Shown here: positions 11,780 to 25,100 of the stretch, piece after piece
Position numbering within the stretch: position 1 is the first letter of the stretch
Layout of the letters: each line of letters starts with the position of its first letter
Assembly (NCBI RefSeq): GCF_021018805.1
Contig: NC_086249.1
Location: 77,402,472-77,466,471 of the forward strand
From: Prinia subflava
Taxonomy: Eukaryota; Chordata; Aves; Passeriformes; Cisticolidae
Direction: 5' to 3'
DNA length: 64,000 nucleotides
The notes under the pieces: model-generated
The model's database searches: none
What the model was told of the DNA's origin: nothing
The model's input: the letters and a program-made list of their open reading frames with translations, nothing else
Position numbers and translations under genes: made by a program

Positions 11780-14700
11780 TAATTAAAGATATAATAAGGC
11801 TTAGGATGGTGATTGCAGTTAAAATCAGGCAGAAGTGAGCTGATCAGTCCACTGGGACAATCAGCAGGAATTGTTGGGCTGCAGTGAGGATTTGGGGCTT
11901 CTGCTGAGAGGCAGTTGCTTTGCTGGGTTTTGCTGTCTTCATTTTGGTTGGGGTTAAGGGAAATGAGATCTGAAGAGTTTAATCAATTTTTGGTCAAAGG
12001 CCCAGGGTGGTAGGATGGCAGCAGGTTTCCCTAAGGAGCTTAGAGAAGATTAGATTTCATTTGGGGTTTGGAGGGACTGCAGAAACTGAAGCACCTCAGA
12101 TTTGGAGCTAAAATGAATCATCAGTCTTGAGAAGAAGAATTTGCTCATTCTTCTCCCAGCCTTACAGATCCAGTAAGATAGGAGTCTTCTATCAGTCTCA
12201 TCTCTAAACCTAACCTGAACATCGAAAGTTCACGTGCCCTTCCTCACAGTACAAATAACTACCTGCTCTTCAGCCTCAATACCAGTTCAGTGAACTTGCA
12301 GGGTAAGACCTGTTAATACTTCTGAAGCTGGTGCTTCCACTACCCCATCCTTTAAACCTAGCTCCAACACTAACCCTCATCCTTGGTATGTTTTAGCAGC
12401 CTGTATGTACTCCAGGGTTATGCACAAGCCATTTGCTTTGCTGGCATTTGTGCTCAGTCCAGCTCAGTGGGTCTCTCGAGGCTTTCTAACATTGCTCATC
12501 CTCATTCCCACCACAACATGGACTTCTGCTGGACCCAAGACAAAGAAGGTGTTTGTCCCAGCATCTGTGATATTCCAGCTGGAGCAGGTTTTTTTATTAG
12601 CGAAATTGAGACAATTGCCAGAAGACAGGCAAGAACCCTAAAAATCTCTGCTGTTGAGCATATCACATGCAAACATAACAAAGCACAGAAATCTGTAAGC
12701 TGCTTTACTCCTCAGATCAGTGATTGATGATCCCCCTTTCTCAGAAGGAGCAAGTCACCGATCAGACGCTGTTCTTTTCAGCAGCAGAGTCTCGAGAAGT
12801 GGTCCTCTTTATGGTTTCTTTAGGGGTTTTTTTAGGGCCTACTGCCTTAGATGGTATTATTCCCAAGCTACCTGCCTGCCAGTCCTTGTTAGGTTCTACA
12901 CAGACACAGCCAGTGCACGATAGGCCTTGGCATAGTGTGTGTATATTTGGCAAGACCATGAAGCCATATTTGTGTTTGGGTCACTTTGTCCTGGTTTTTT
13001 TATCTAAGCTTTTTGTTATCAACAGCACTTTCATTTCAGTAAGCTAATATTAGCCCTGGAAAAATCTGATGTATCAGCATAAAGGCTTTCCATGGCTAAA
13101 AATCGAATTTGGAAGCATATGCTGCACAGGGTGAGCAATGAGGAAGCTGATGTGTTATCTCAGGCTGAGGTGTAGCCTTGCCTTTGCTCTGGGAGGCCTG
13201 TGATGAGGCTTTGCTGTTGTCTTTAGCTGGATCATCAGCAATGCCCTTTGAGATCCATTAATTAACTCAGTTCTGTGGGTCCAAACTCTAGTTCTACACC
13301 AAGCCATTAAACCCCAGACTAACATAACCTAAAACACATCATTCCCTCTCAGCCCTACAGCTGGTCATGCTTTACTGTGTTTATGCTCTTCTGAGCTTTG
13401 GTCTTCCCAGCAGTAGCACCTGCTTTTCACTCCCATTAGCCCTTAGCCCCAGTCTCAGCTCCAGCTGGAGTATTGAGAAACTTGAGCAAACTCAGGTCTC
13501 CAGAAGTCACGAATACCAACCTAAATCGAATCACAGCCTTTCAGTCTGGAGGAGCCAGCCAGAAATATTCAGCTCCAGCTTTTCCAAAGCTGGACACCAG
13601 CTGATGCCATTCTGATCTTGTATTAGTGGCCATGTGGAACAGCCTGTGCTGTCTTTGAGCCGTGAACCCCTAAGGCAGAACGATGCTTTGGGAAGCACTC
13701 AACAGCAGAAATGAGCTTTGTTTAGGGTATCAGACTTGTCCTTTGAAAGTGCTGGTCCAAGGTGCGTTTTAGTTTGCCTTTTAACTATAGCCCAAGCACA
13801 GGCCCTGAACAGTGTCCTGTGTTGTCTCCTAGTTTTCTTTATGCAGAAGTACAGCAGTAATTGCACATACGAGTCAAGAAATGCTTGAGGATAAAGACTG
13901 CTTTTCTCAAAGCCCCACTGTAAAACCGACACCTCAAAAACCAGACGTGTACATCGTGCTACTGTTGGTGTTTCGGCACTGCTTTTGAGAAAGCTGGAGT
14001 GCAGTAGCTTAGTCAAGGTCATGAGAGCAGTTCCATTAGGATAATGCACATTTTCCTGGGCAAATAGTCATGGTAGTGTTTATCTCCAAACTATGTTTTC
14101 ACAATAGAGTAGAATCAATGTATCTGATTCCAGTTCACATACATTCATTTTACTTACCAGTGGAAATTGATATTACTGGTCTTTGATAAGTACTTAAATT
14201 AATTCCTTCTACACATTTCATTTAATGCCTTTCAGCCTGATGGAGTTAAATTAGCAGGACTAACTACTTAAGAGTACTGAAAAGAAAGTAAAACATTTTT
14301 AGGATTAGACATTTGAGACAGGTTTACACATTAGTTTATTAAATCCATGCAATGCAGGTGTTAAAAAGGGCTTCAGTTACTCCCTAATTAGAAACAAATC
14401 TCTCATAAAACAATGTGCATCTCTAGACACGAATTTCCCTGTGAATAGGAGAACAGCATCATTATGCACACCAAGCTGCCACAATGTATTTTAAATAGCA
14501 CTGTGATATTCCTTCTTCTAGAGAAGGTTGCATTCTCAGTGTAAGTGGTAATGTAAACGTATTCTTTTCCTTGGTTTATTTAAGAGCAGTATTCAGAGCA
14601 GCAGTGCTGCTTTCACTCAGCAGGACCATATTGTTGCCTGAAGCGTGGGATCAAGCACCCATAAGGTCTCCAGTCACACCAGGGAGGTCAGATGTGAACC

Positions 14701-16116
14701 ACCACCACTGTATGGCTTTACGTGGCTCTCTTACTGGAAACTGTGGATCTGTTTGCACCTCAGTGTCTTCTGCCATTTTGGGGGAGAAAGCCCACAAAAG
14801 CTTTCTAATTGAAAGGCAGGAACCAGTATATCCCCTGCTGGTCTGACAGAATGGGAAACTTGCATGGGCAATTCAAGTCTTACCCACGTCACCTCCTGGA
14901 CCTGAGTCTCAAGCTGATGATTGCCCAGTGTGGGGGAAGAAGCAACAGGTAATTTCAGAGTTTTTACTTTGGTGGACACTGCCTGCAAGTAGCTTATGAG
15001 TTATGTGCAAATGACACACGTCTAATAAGAAATTCCGGAATATTTAAGTATCCTCCCAAATGTTTTTGTTTCCTATTGAAAAGGTCAAAAAATCTGAATT
15101 ATTTCATTAAAGAGAAGATGTATTCCAATTTTCCATAAAAGCTGTGTCCCAGAGATTTCTTTGAAAGATTCACAGAGAGGCATAGGCAGGAAGATGCAGT
15201 GTTTATGTGCTGAAATGTCACCCTTCAAAGTAATTTCCATACAATGAAGTATTTCCAGTTAAGCTACTGTGAAGTCACTATACTATGTTAGCTATGTTAT
15301 GCATATGGATGTTTATTTTCCAGACATTTCTTCTAGGAATATGGGTTTCTGCTGTGTGGCTTTGTGCATTACAGCATTAAGTTTGCTTACTTCCCATCTC
15401 TTGAGTCTTATGGAACCTTCTTACTAATGGTTCAGTGACAGTGGCACCCTCAATTTCCATCTTTCTTGTTATTTAATTAGTCATTTTACTCCTTGACAGA
15501 TGTGTCACCTAGGAAGAAATGTCAGTACACCTCTGTCTTTAGTTCTGGGCATTTTTGGTGGCATTCACAAGCCAGGATTTTTTTCCTTTTTCTTAGATCT
15601 ACATCTGGCGGTAGTCTATATGAGCTAACAAAATTTGGCCTGATAGAGTTTTGGTTCTTAAAGAAGTAAATAAAAATCAGTTCTAAAGTGAAACTGCTGA
15701 TATTTCAGTTTTCCCCTAAAGGGAAAAAAAGGGGGAAATCTGTTGCATTTTATATTTACAGTCATCTTCAGAATATTTAGATCTCTGGGTAGACTACAGT
15801 TTTAGCAGAATTCAGTGAGATATCCAGGACTCAGGATGCAGGTGTAAAGTAAGTGTGAAATTAGAGCAGAAAGTTTCTGAACATGGTGTTGCTTCTACCT
15901 TTCACTTGTTTACTCTTCCTTGTGCCAAGAACCAAAAAAATGAGGGTAGGAAAGGTCAGGGAGAGGAGATGAAGAAAGTGAATCTCAGGGTTTCTTTAGC
16001 TTTCTCTGCTGCTCCAGGAAAAGCTTTTGCAATTCAAAGAGCACACGTTCAAACAAAGAGGCAGACCACCAGTCACACAAGCTCATCTCTCAGCCCCAAA
16101 AGGTGGGGCACACATA

Positions 16117-16136
16117 GACACACATAAATGTGTGTC
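16117..16136. repeat. Short perfect hairpin, 9-bp arms
   Basis: GACACACAT and its reverse complement ATGTGTGTC are separated by only AA, within a CA/TG-rich stretch. It is probably a by-product of alternating purine-pyrimidine sequence. Confidence 0.6.
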
Positions 16137-19100
16137 GTGTGCTGTGATGTAATTGTCCTCATTTTAGGAAATGAGTAAATGCCAAAGGGAAAGTTCCTAC
16201 AGTGGAGCAAAGGCCAGCCTGCTGTGTGCATGAGAAGAGCTGTATGGTGCCAGTAAGGCTGGACATGCTGGTGTGGGAGTGCTCGTTTGTACTGGGCAGT
16301 GGTGGCAGCCGTGGTGGATGGAGAAGAGGGAAATAAAGCACTTCTGGAAACATTTTGGTGTTGAAACTTTTTGCCCAATTGCTCAAGACAACATATTTTT
16401 AAAAACAACAAACCAAAACCAAACAGAAGATATTTGCATTTGTGTGACTTGAGTTAGCTTAATGCATTACTGTGTTCTCCTAGGTGTGTATCACTGCTAT
16501 CCTATGAAAACAAAATGGTTCTGTGTGTGAGCTTCTTGTTGTGTTCCCTCTTTTCTAACTTGTCTGTTGAGTCATTCTCCCTAATCTTCTAAAGTGTGAT
16601 GAATACATGCCAGCATTGCGTAGCAGGCTAAAGGAAATTTAGTGGTAAACAGAAAATAATTGTTTCTGTGGCACTTTTGTCCTGCAGGAACCCTAAATTA
16701 AACAAGTATAAAATCTGGGGGAGGTGGAAGGAAGTGGTAGAATGTTAAAGCACTTAGTTTCCTACTCCTTCTTCAGCTTTTTACTCCCCTGCTCTTTCTG
16801 TTAAGCACAAGTATCTCTCAGATTTGTTGCTTTCTGAAAAGAGTCATGCCTGCATTTGTAGCTAATGAGCATCAAACTCAGCTTAATCAGAGTATTTTAC
16901 AGTAAGATGTTGTTTGGTCTCTGGTGCACAGCACAGCTTTCATTTAGAGGCTGTCAACTAGAGGCTGACATCCAGAGGAAACCCAGGCCATGCTGTTTCT
17001 GCCCTGGCTTCATTCTCTTCCCATGCCCTTAGTAGCTGGCATGAGAGCCAGGGGCTGCTCTGAAAACCAAGGGCTTCCTTGCTCACCCTGCTGTGCCCCA
17101 GCCTTGTGCTGGCAAGTAGGTACAACATCTGCACCCATGAATCTCAAGCCTCAGAAAGCGGGGCAGGCAAAGAGGGCTCTCTTTCCCTCCCTGTTGTCTT
17201 ACTGTGTTCTTTAAAACTGCCCTTTCCTCCACAATGGGAAAAAATACATCATAATTTCTCAGCTCTCCTGAGGTTGCATGTTCTAGTGATGGCATGTGCC
17301 ACTCACATGACAGGAGGAAAGATACAGGCAAGTGATGCAGTGCTTGGATCAGCTATTGTGGCCACCAAAGTGCTAAAGTTGCTTGTGCGTGCTTAAGTAA
17401 TGACAATGCTGAGGGTAGTGGAGAAGAGTCCCCCAGGTACAGAACATGAACTTTAATTATAGGGGGGAAAATATGTTATTAACATCAGACTGCACACTAC
17501 AGGAGATCCCAGTGTGACTATTAAAGGAAATTAATTACCACCTCTTTTTACCTTCCAGATCAACTCTTCTTTATAATGAGAATAATTCCTTCATTGTTAC
17601 CACTAGTATTATCACCTGTAAGAGAATATTTTTTTCCTCATATTCCATTCACAGCTAATGTGCATCTCTATGTTTTGAAAAGAGATACTTCCAGTGGAGG
17701 TATTGCATCCCCTTTAAGGGGAAGTTCCCCAGACTCCGCTCAGGTTGTGTAAAATGGGGCATTATGCTAAAATACTCGTTCCTCTGCACCGATACTTGTG
17801 AAATAACATTCTCTTAAAATTATTTTCCACGTAACCCACTACCCTAAAATAAAGCAGTTAAGGATATATTCTTTTTTAGACTACTCCAGCTTCACAACGC
17901 TCATTTCCAGATCCTACTGTATTTTCCAAATACATCTTGCATGAACTCACATGAGAATTATTTTTTGGCAAAGTCAGAATTGAGGTCAAAACTGGACTAA
18001 AAGAAAGCTCATTACAACTTTAACATCTGTAATCCACCCTGAGGAGAGAAATGAATGCAGCAAGTGGGCCATGGATGCATTGTTTCCATTGTACTCTTGA
18101 TTAACTTATAATTCACAAGTGAGGGACTGTGAAGGAGACTACTGACTGATGGAAGGTCAGTGATTCCAAGAGGAAATAAATGATATATGGGCATCCCATT
18201 CATCACTTTATTTGTGTAACAGCATTTGGGAATCAGTCTCTGTAGAATAAAGCCCATTTAAAATCTTTTAATATTTTTGTAAAGGCAAAGCTGGGGAGCT
18301 TGTGTAATCTCTGTGACAAAAGAACTGTATGTAAAATCCAAATCATTCCAGGGCAGCCAGTGACTTTTTCCTTGAAGAGGGTGCTAATTCCCCAAATTCC
18401 TCATGATTGTCCTTGGACAGAGGCCAGTAATTTCTGTGATTTTTTTCCATGCTGTATGAAGATCTGCTGTCACGCTATTATTTCTAGTGTAACAATAATC
18501 CTAAGGTTTGCTATAAGGTTCACCTTTGGATTACAGGGAACACCTATTTCTCAGAAAATCCTTTATTACAGCTCTGTCTCTTATTATTGTCAGGTTCCCA
18601 AATTCTGTTGTAACATGAAGATACGCGATCAGTTGATCCCTTTCCTTGTAGAAAAGCAGATAGCCAAATATCAGCAAATGTGTATCAAGCTCCTGAAGCA
18701 GCATCTCTGTTTACCACATTGAAATGGAAGCAGTGAAACAGGAGCTAGTCTAAGCCTGGAAGCAGTAGGAAGAAGTCAGAATGCTCCACTTGTAAAGGCT
18801 GTAGAGAGTTTGAGTCAAATAAAACGAAAAACCAGAAAGTGGGTGGTAATACAGGCATCAGGGCCAGATGAAGAAAAGCCCTTTGCATATATATATCCCT
18901 ATTTTTACTTCTGTTAAGTAATACTGTGGCAATAGAGCAGCCAGACATGAATGAAATAACACTTTATTTTCTCTACAGTTTATTGCAGAAATAATAAATG
19001 CTGTGCTGCACAGATTCAAATTGATGTATGTGATCTTCTGTGTTTTTGGTGGCTAATAGGATTGCTTTGGAGCAGGTCAGTGCACATTCACACTTTAAAT

Positions 19101-22100
19101 TGCTTTGGACAAAAGCAAACTAAGTGTACCATGAAAAATGTCATCATGTAACATGGCATCAAAAAGATGATGTATGTCTTTACTGTGATATTTTTATTAT
19201 GCCTCAGAGAAAATCCACTTTAATGCACAGCTGCAAAAAAACCCACAGGTCTTAGGGCAAAAAAGACACACACTAACCAGAATGGACTGTCACATAAACT
19301 GGCAGAACTGCAAAAATGCATGAGATGGGACTTAAGCTGCATCTTTCTGAGTGTGGTGGGGCGGGGAGGGGGCGCATTTAGTGGTAAATTTGAATTAATG
19401 AAGTCTTAATGCTGCATTTTGTTATAGTGTCTGTTGGGATGGACTGAAATGCTAGATAAAGAAACAAGGGAAAGCTATAGTGTGTCTGCAGAATCTTAAG
19501 GTGTGGAGCAATCAAGGCACAATATTAAATTCTTAAGCAGCAGAGGTCTTCTTTGTTCAGCCTACTATGCAACAAACAGTCAGTATGACAAAAAAAAACC
19601 CAATTTCAGCCAAATTCCATCTCTGTCTTATGTATAGCATGCAGCATGATTGGAGCTGTGCTGAGTGGGCAAACCCTCACCCAAACCACGACTCCAGTTA
19701 GCAGGAAACCTCTTCATAAAAAAGCGGCTGCTGTGCTTGGTCATTCTAGCTCCGTTTCAGTGACTCTGTGTGTAGTGCTGGATCACAATTCCAGGTCAGC
19801 TTCACAGAGCTTTAGCTCCACGCATTTCAAAGGTTTTACTGTTGTTTCACATCGATGTGAGTCAGAGCAGAGGCTGGCCTCATTTCTCTGTCCCAGCTGA
19901 CGTGCGGGAGGATGCCAGCAGGCAGACGGTATTTCCCCCGTACCACACCTGGATGGGGATGGCTGCAGAAAGAGGCTGTTCTCACCAGGGGCGTGAGTGG
20001 TCAGGAGGGCAGGTTCATGCACCACAGAGAGGGGCAAAATCCACACTGAGCTCAAGGGAATAGGTTTGGTAGTTTAGGAATAAGGAAACAGCAGATGTCT
20101 TTGAATGCACGTTAAGAGCAACTAGGTCAGAGACTTGGTTTGTGGTGTTTAGGTTTTGAGAGAGACGATGCAGCAGCCTGTCTTCTGACACATGGTGCAA
20201 AGCTTCAGTCTTTATTTGAACATCTCTTTGGGATGACAACCTGTGATCCTTCTTTCTGATGTGTAGTGCTGTTTTTTTTCTTCTTCCTGTGGTTTCCACA
20301 TGACAGTGGCTGCTTCAGTCTGCAGTTTAGTTCTTCAGGGATAGTCTAGAGGAGGAAAAGTGTCTGCATCTGTGAAATGGATGGTACAGGAGAAGGGGTC
20401 AGAGAACATCTGCTTCCCAGGGAGGCTTCTTAATGCGCTTCACCACTGACCCAAAGATACACTGCAATCCATGACAGTCAATTCAATTCCTAGCAGCACC
20501 TGGATTTTCTTTCAAGGTTTCTTATCCAGCTTTGTCCAGTCTGTTATTGCTTATCTGTACAATCGAGAATCATCAGCAGCCAACACAAAATAGTTGAAAG
20601 CTAGCCATGAATTTAGGAGATGTGCTAGCTGTTCAGACTTTTTTTTTTTCCTGGGTAATCGGCAAGTTAGAATCTTTCAATATCTCAAGCAAAAGAGCAG
20701 CCAAAAATAGCCCTGAGGACAGGCTGCCTAAGCTCTGATCCTGTATCTGAAGTCCAGTACCAATGTTTTCTCTCAAGAACAAAGTAATTCATTCAGCTAA
20801 AAGAGAGTGAGATTGACTTTGAAAATTAAAATCAATGCTTTAATTCAATACACATACAATTACCAGCTGTCAAATGGCATGTAATGCACTTTTACTGAAA
20901 AAAACAACAGCACAAAAGACGAGAAAGGAGGCTTTGACAAATGTTAGGATTCTCATAATGATGTTTTTTGTGTGGTTTTGAAAGCAAGACTGCAAAGTTA
21001 AGCGCTGTAGATGATAGGGCATTATGCAGAGGGCGTAAAAGGACCAATGGTGTTTTTCAGAACACATATCACTGCTCTCTGTAATGCTCTGTTGTCACAA
21101 ATACATGGTGATTAGCTATTTATCAGCATGAAAGCACATCATAAAACATTCCACATATCATTGAGTTTCTAATAATCTGTGTCACTGTGAAGATTAATAC
21201 ATTAAGTCAGTCCACACAACTTCATGAAATACTTTCCTTTGCCAGAATTTGTGTTGGGTTTGGCAAATGAAGGCTGAAGCACTGATGAAATGGGAATATC
21301 TACTTTTGTTGACTAGTCTGTGAAATAACACATTTGTTTTTTCACTCTTTGACGCTGTTTTAAGGGGATAATAAGGGTGCCCCTAGTAGTGCTGTCAGCT
21401 TCTGAAATACCTCATCTGTCTGCTCTGCTACTACAGTCCTCCATGGACTGTTTTGGGCTGTGAGTTACCTATATTGAACCCCTGCAGAACTTTTTGCCAT
21501 GTGAAGGCATACTAAAGACCAACACTGCATATCAAGGTCCGTATTTTCAATTGTGGATGTCAAGAGATCAGCACTTAAATCTATATTTACCCATTGGACT
21601 AACTACCCTCCCAAGCATCCACACGTCCTTCAATTCCAGATTTATCACTACCTGTATTGTCACATGTACTTTCCCAGAGCTCCACTATATCTAAGGATAC
21701 CCTGAAAATAATATTTGATCTACAAGACAGCCAGTGTTTTTGAAAACAAAGTAACGAATCAGCCTTAACATTGCAAAAGAGGAATTGCTTCAAATCACAG
21801 AAGACCTCTGAAAATCCATCCACATACTAAGATGGCTAAATATACTGCCATCACTAGCTTAAAATGCTGTGTTTAAAAAGGTTTCCCTGAGCCCACTCAG
21901 TACATGATTTGTAATTAGAAGAATGATGAATCCAAAGGAAATATAACTTTCTCAGGGTGTGACTGATGACACCCATCTCCAGTTCAGGGAGGAAGGTGGG
22001 AGTTCATTTGGATTGATTTATTAATGTTTTTTCCAGAATCTGTAAGATACTTGATAATTAATGGCACAGAAACATGAGCTGAAATCCTTCATAAATTAAA

Positions 22101-25100
22101 AGTATTTAATTTAACAGCAATTTAGAGGATTTTGCAAAGTGCCAGAGCAAGATTACTGCATTTGCAGAGGAAGTAAGATTGAGAGAACTGTCTCCTGGAC
22201 TGATGCAAGTAATGCATCTTTATAGCCATGTGGGTCAGAATTCAGTAGCAGTGTTACTATCCTTCCCATCAGCATTTCCATGAAGAGAGAAAAAATGTAT
22301 CAGGAAAACTATTCTCTCCCATTTCACTCCTCGCTCCTTAGCTGCCTAGAAATTTACTGTGTGCTTCACACAGTACGCAGTGAAGTACAGTTTAAGACTT
22401 CTCATTATTTCTCAGGATAATGTCAGTTTTAAAATAGCTTGGAACGAGACAGTGGACTAACTGAAGCACAGCTGCAACTGCGTTGCGGTTCTTTCCCATA
22501 AAATATTTTCGAGTGATGAAGAGAGAAGAGCAAATCTGAGGAGCGACAGCCTTTTAATGCCTTGCTGTTCCAGCTTCCCAGGAGTACCACCATAGCTTAA
22601 ACCCTTTTGGATACCCAAGCAGCGGCAGCTGGATGTCTGTTTCTCATGGCCAACATGTGTATCAGGCTTCGGCTTTGGTAGCAGCACTCACGTGCTTCCA
22701 GATATCCAGCAGCAACACACAAGCAGAGCCTCTGACTCGGGCACTGGATCCAGTACCAGGGAGGGGAGTGGGGATGGTGTGTGCTTGGGCAGGAGGGAGA
22801 CAAACCAATGCCATGGACCCCACAGTCATTACTCTCGAGACGAGAGGGTCCTGGCCCAGAGTGCCATGGGCAGCCGGGGAAGCAGGACAGGGAGAAGCTC
22901 TTGCTGCTGGACAGAAAGCCCATAACTGGGTTCCCAAAATGTACATCTATCAGCTACCAGAAGCTGGACCAAGATAGCTGTTTTTCAAAAAAAACAGGGC
23001 AATTATATGTTATTGGAGCAGCATTGGAAAGGGTTGGTGGCGTAGACAGACCTCAATGTGCACTGCAAACGTGCTTACTGAATTTCCTGTGCAATTTTCC
23101 CATGAATTTAAGTAATATGGAGCATTTCGCTTAAGAAAGTTAGGTTTTACTTTTTTCTGCCCTATGTCCTTGAGAGGGAGGTGGATCGAAACAGCAAGGT
23201 GATGATTTCAGAGAAGAAAGGAAAAGGGCTGGGGCTGAGATTTGGATGAGGATATCCCTCTTATGCTTGTTTGAAAAAGCCCTACTTCTCTTGGGGGATT
23301 TGAGTGACTCCCTGCAGCAGATTTTAGGACTGGAACATGTTCAATCATGGTCAGAGAGGATAATGTGTACTTAATTCTCTGCTCGTTAGGTGGTTTACAT
23401 TGGCACAGGCTGAAAGATTCGGAGTTCTGAAGTTTACACTTCCACAGAGTCTTGGTGTTCAGATTTAACATTATGTACTTTCTTCACATGAAGTAGAAAA
23501 CAATAGGAGCCAGCAGAAAAGTTTTCTCAGGATCTTGCCTTTTGAAGTATCTGAAGAAGGGAGGCTGAGGAGGGAAAAAACACCTGTGGAGAACCTAAGA
23601 TTTTTCTGTTTAAAAGCAAAAGATCCCCAGACCCGCATACCCCCAAAATAGTGTGGCAGTAGGATAAAGTATAAATTTTTCGAAATGCCATCAAATTTTA
23701 TACTGTCTTTGGCACAGTTTGTATAAATTGGCATCTTTTCACAGACACTAAAGTTGCTGCAGTTTCAATAACCACCCTTGAGACTGCTTTAAACCTACCC
23801 AACGAGGAGGAGCAATAGCATTTTTGCAAATAAACTTCCCAATCCATCCAGTGACAACAGCATTTTTCCTAGGGTCCCCAAAACTGCCTTTGGGATCTCT
23901 CTTTTTGTGTGGATTTTAGAAACAGGACATGGGACTTACCCTTTTTTACTCATCTCAACTCACAGCCCTGTGCTTTACCTCTCCCAGCTGCTCATGAGAC
24001 TGTGAGCCAGAGGACCCAACCTGACCCCAGTCTCAGCTCCCTGCCAACTGCTTCTCTTTCTTTCCTCTCTCTCCCTCTCCCTGTCCCCCCCCAAACTGAG
24101 CTGCTCTACACAAGCTTTTTTTGGTGACACTGGGTAAATATGTAAACCAGCAGACCTACAGTGAGCTGCACTGATGCTGAACTACATCTCTACAGACAGA
24201 TGAGATAATGTTTCAAGAGCTGCAGTTATAGTACTTGCTACAGAATAGATGGGATGTAAAGTACCTTATTTTCTGCAGGATATTTAATCCAATTTTTTCA
24301 GGCTATCTGCAAAATTCATGGTGCACGGAGGGTTAAAGTCCCGTTTCCTCTTATGTGATGCTCCAGTAATGGCTATGGCACTCTACAGAAGTAAAATGTG
24401 ATACAGGATGAGATGAGATCTAGAATTATGTCAGGTTTTACCCTTCCTAGTTTTTTCCCTGGTAATTATGAAAGATAGGAAATAGTGTGCAACAACTGAT
24501 ACCCTTCGGGACATGGACACACAGTGTGCCTATATGAATATTTGACACAGATGGCAAATAAAATAGCAAGTCAATTGAGATTCTGAGAGAAAATCTTCTT
24601 GCAAGTGAAAAGGAAAAATGCACATTATGAGTGGAAAGCAGCACCCATCAGAGCCAAAAGATGCTTTCCTCCCAGTATCATTTGGCACAGAACAGAGATT
24701 ATTTTGCAGTTCTAAGTCATACAGTACATAAGTGTGAGGTGAATCACCACATCAGTATTTCACTGTGGTTTTCCAACTGTCTCTATTCCTTTTCAAAGTT
24801 AATATCTGGCAGAGGCATAATTTGATCTTTCGCTGTGGGGCTTTTAATGACTCCTCTGTTTCTGAACTGCTGCAGTTGAGTGAATAAGCTCAAATCTAAG
24901 TGCACTTTACACTCTATGGACTGTATCCTTCATTTAGCCTGTGTTCAAGAGGACATTAGCCTGAGACATCTTAAAATCTCTGCTTCATTTTGGTCAATAG
25001 AGAGAGTTTAATGTACAATATGAAGTAGGAACATGTTGGTGTATGAATAAAAAATATAAACAGAAGCAGTTATAGTTTTCTCTTTGTTCCCTCATTTCAT

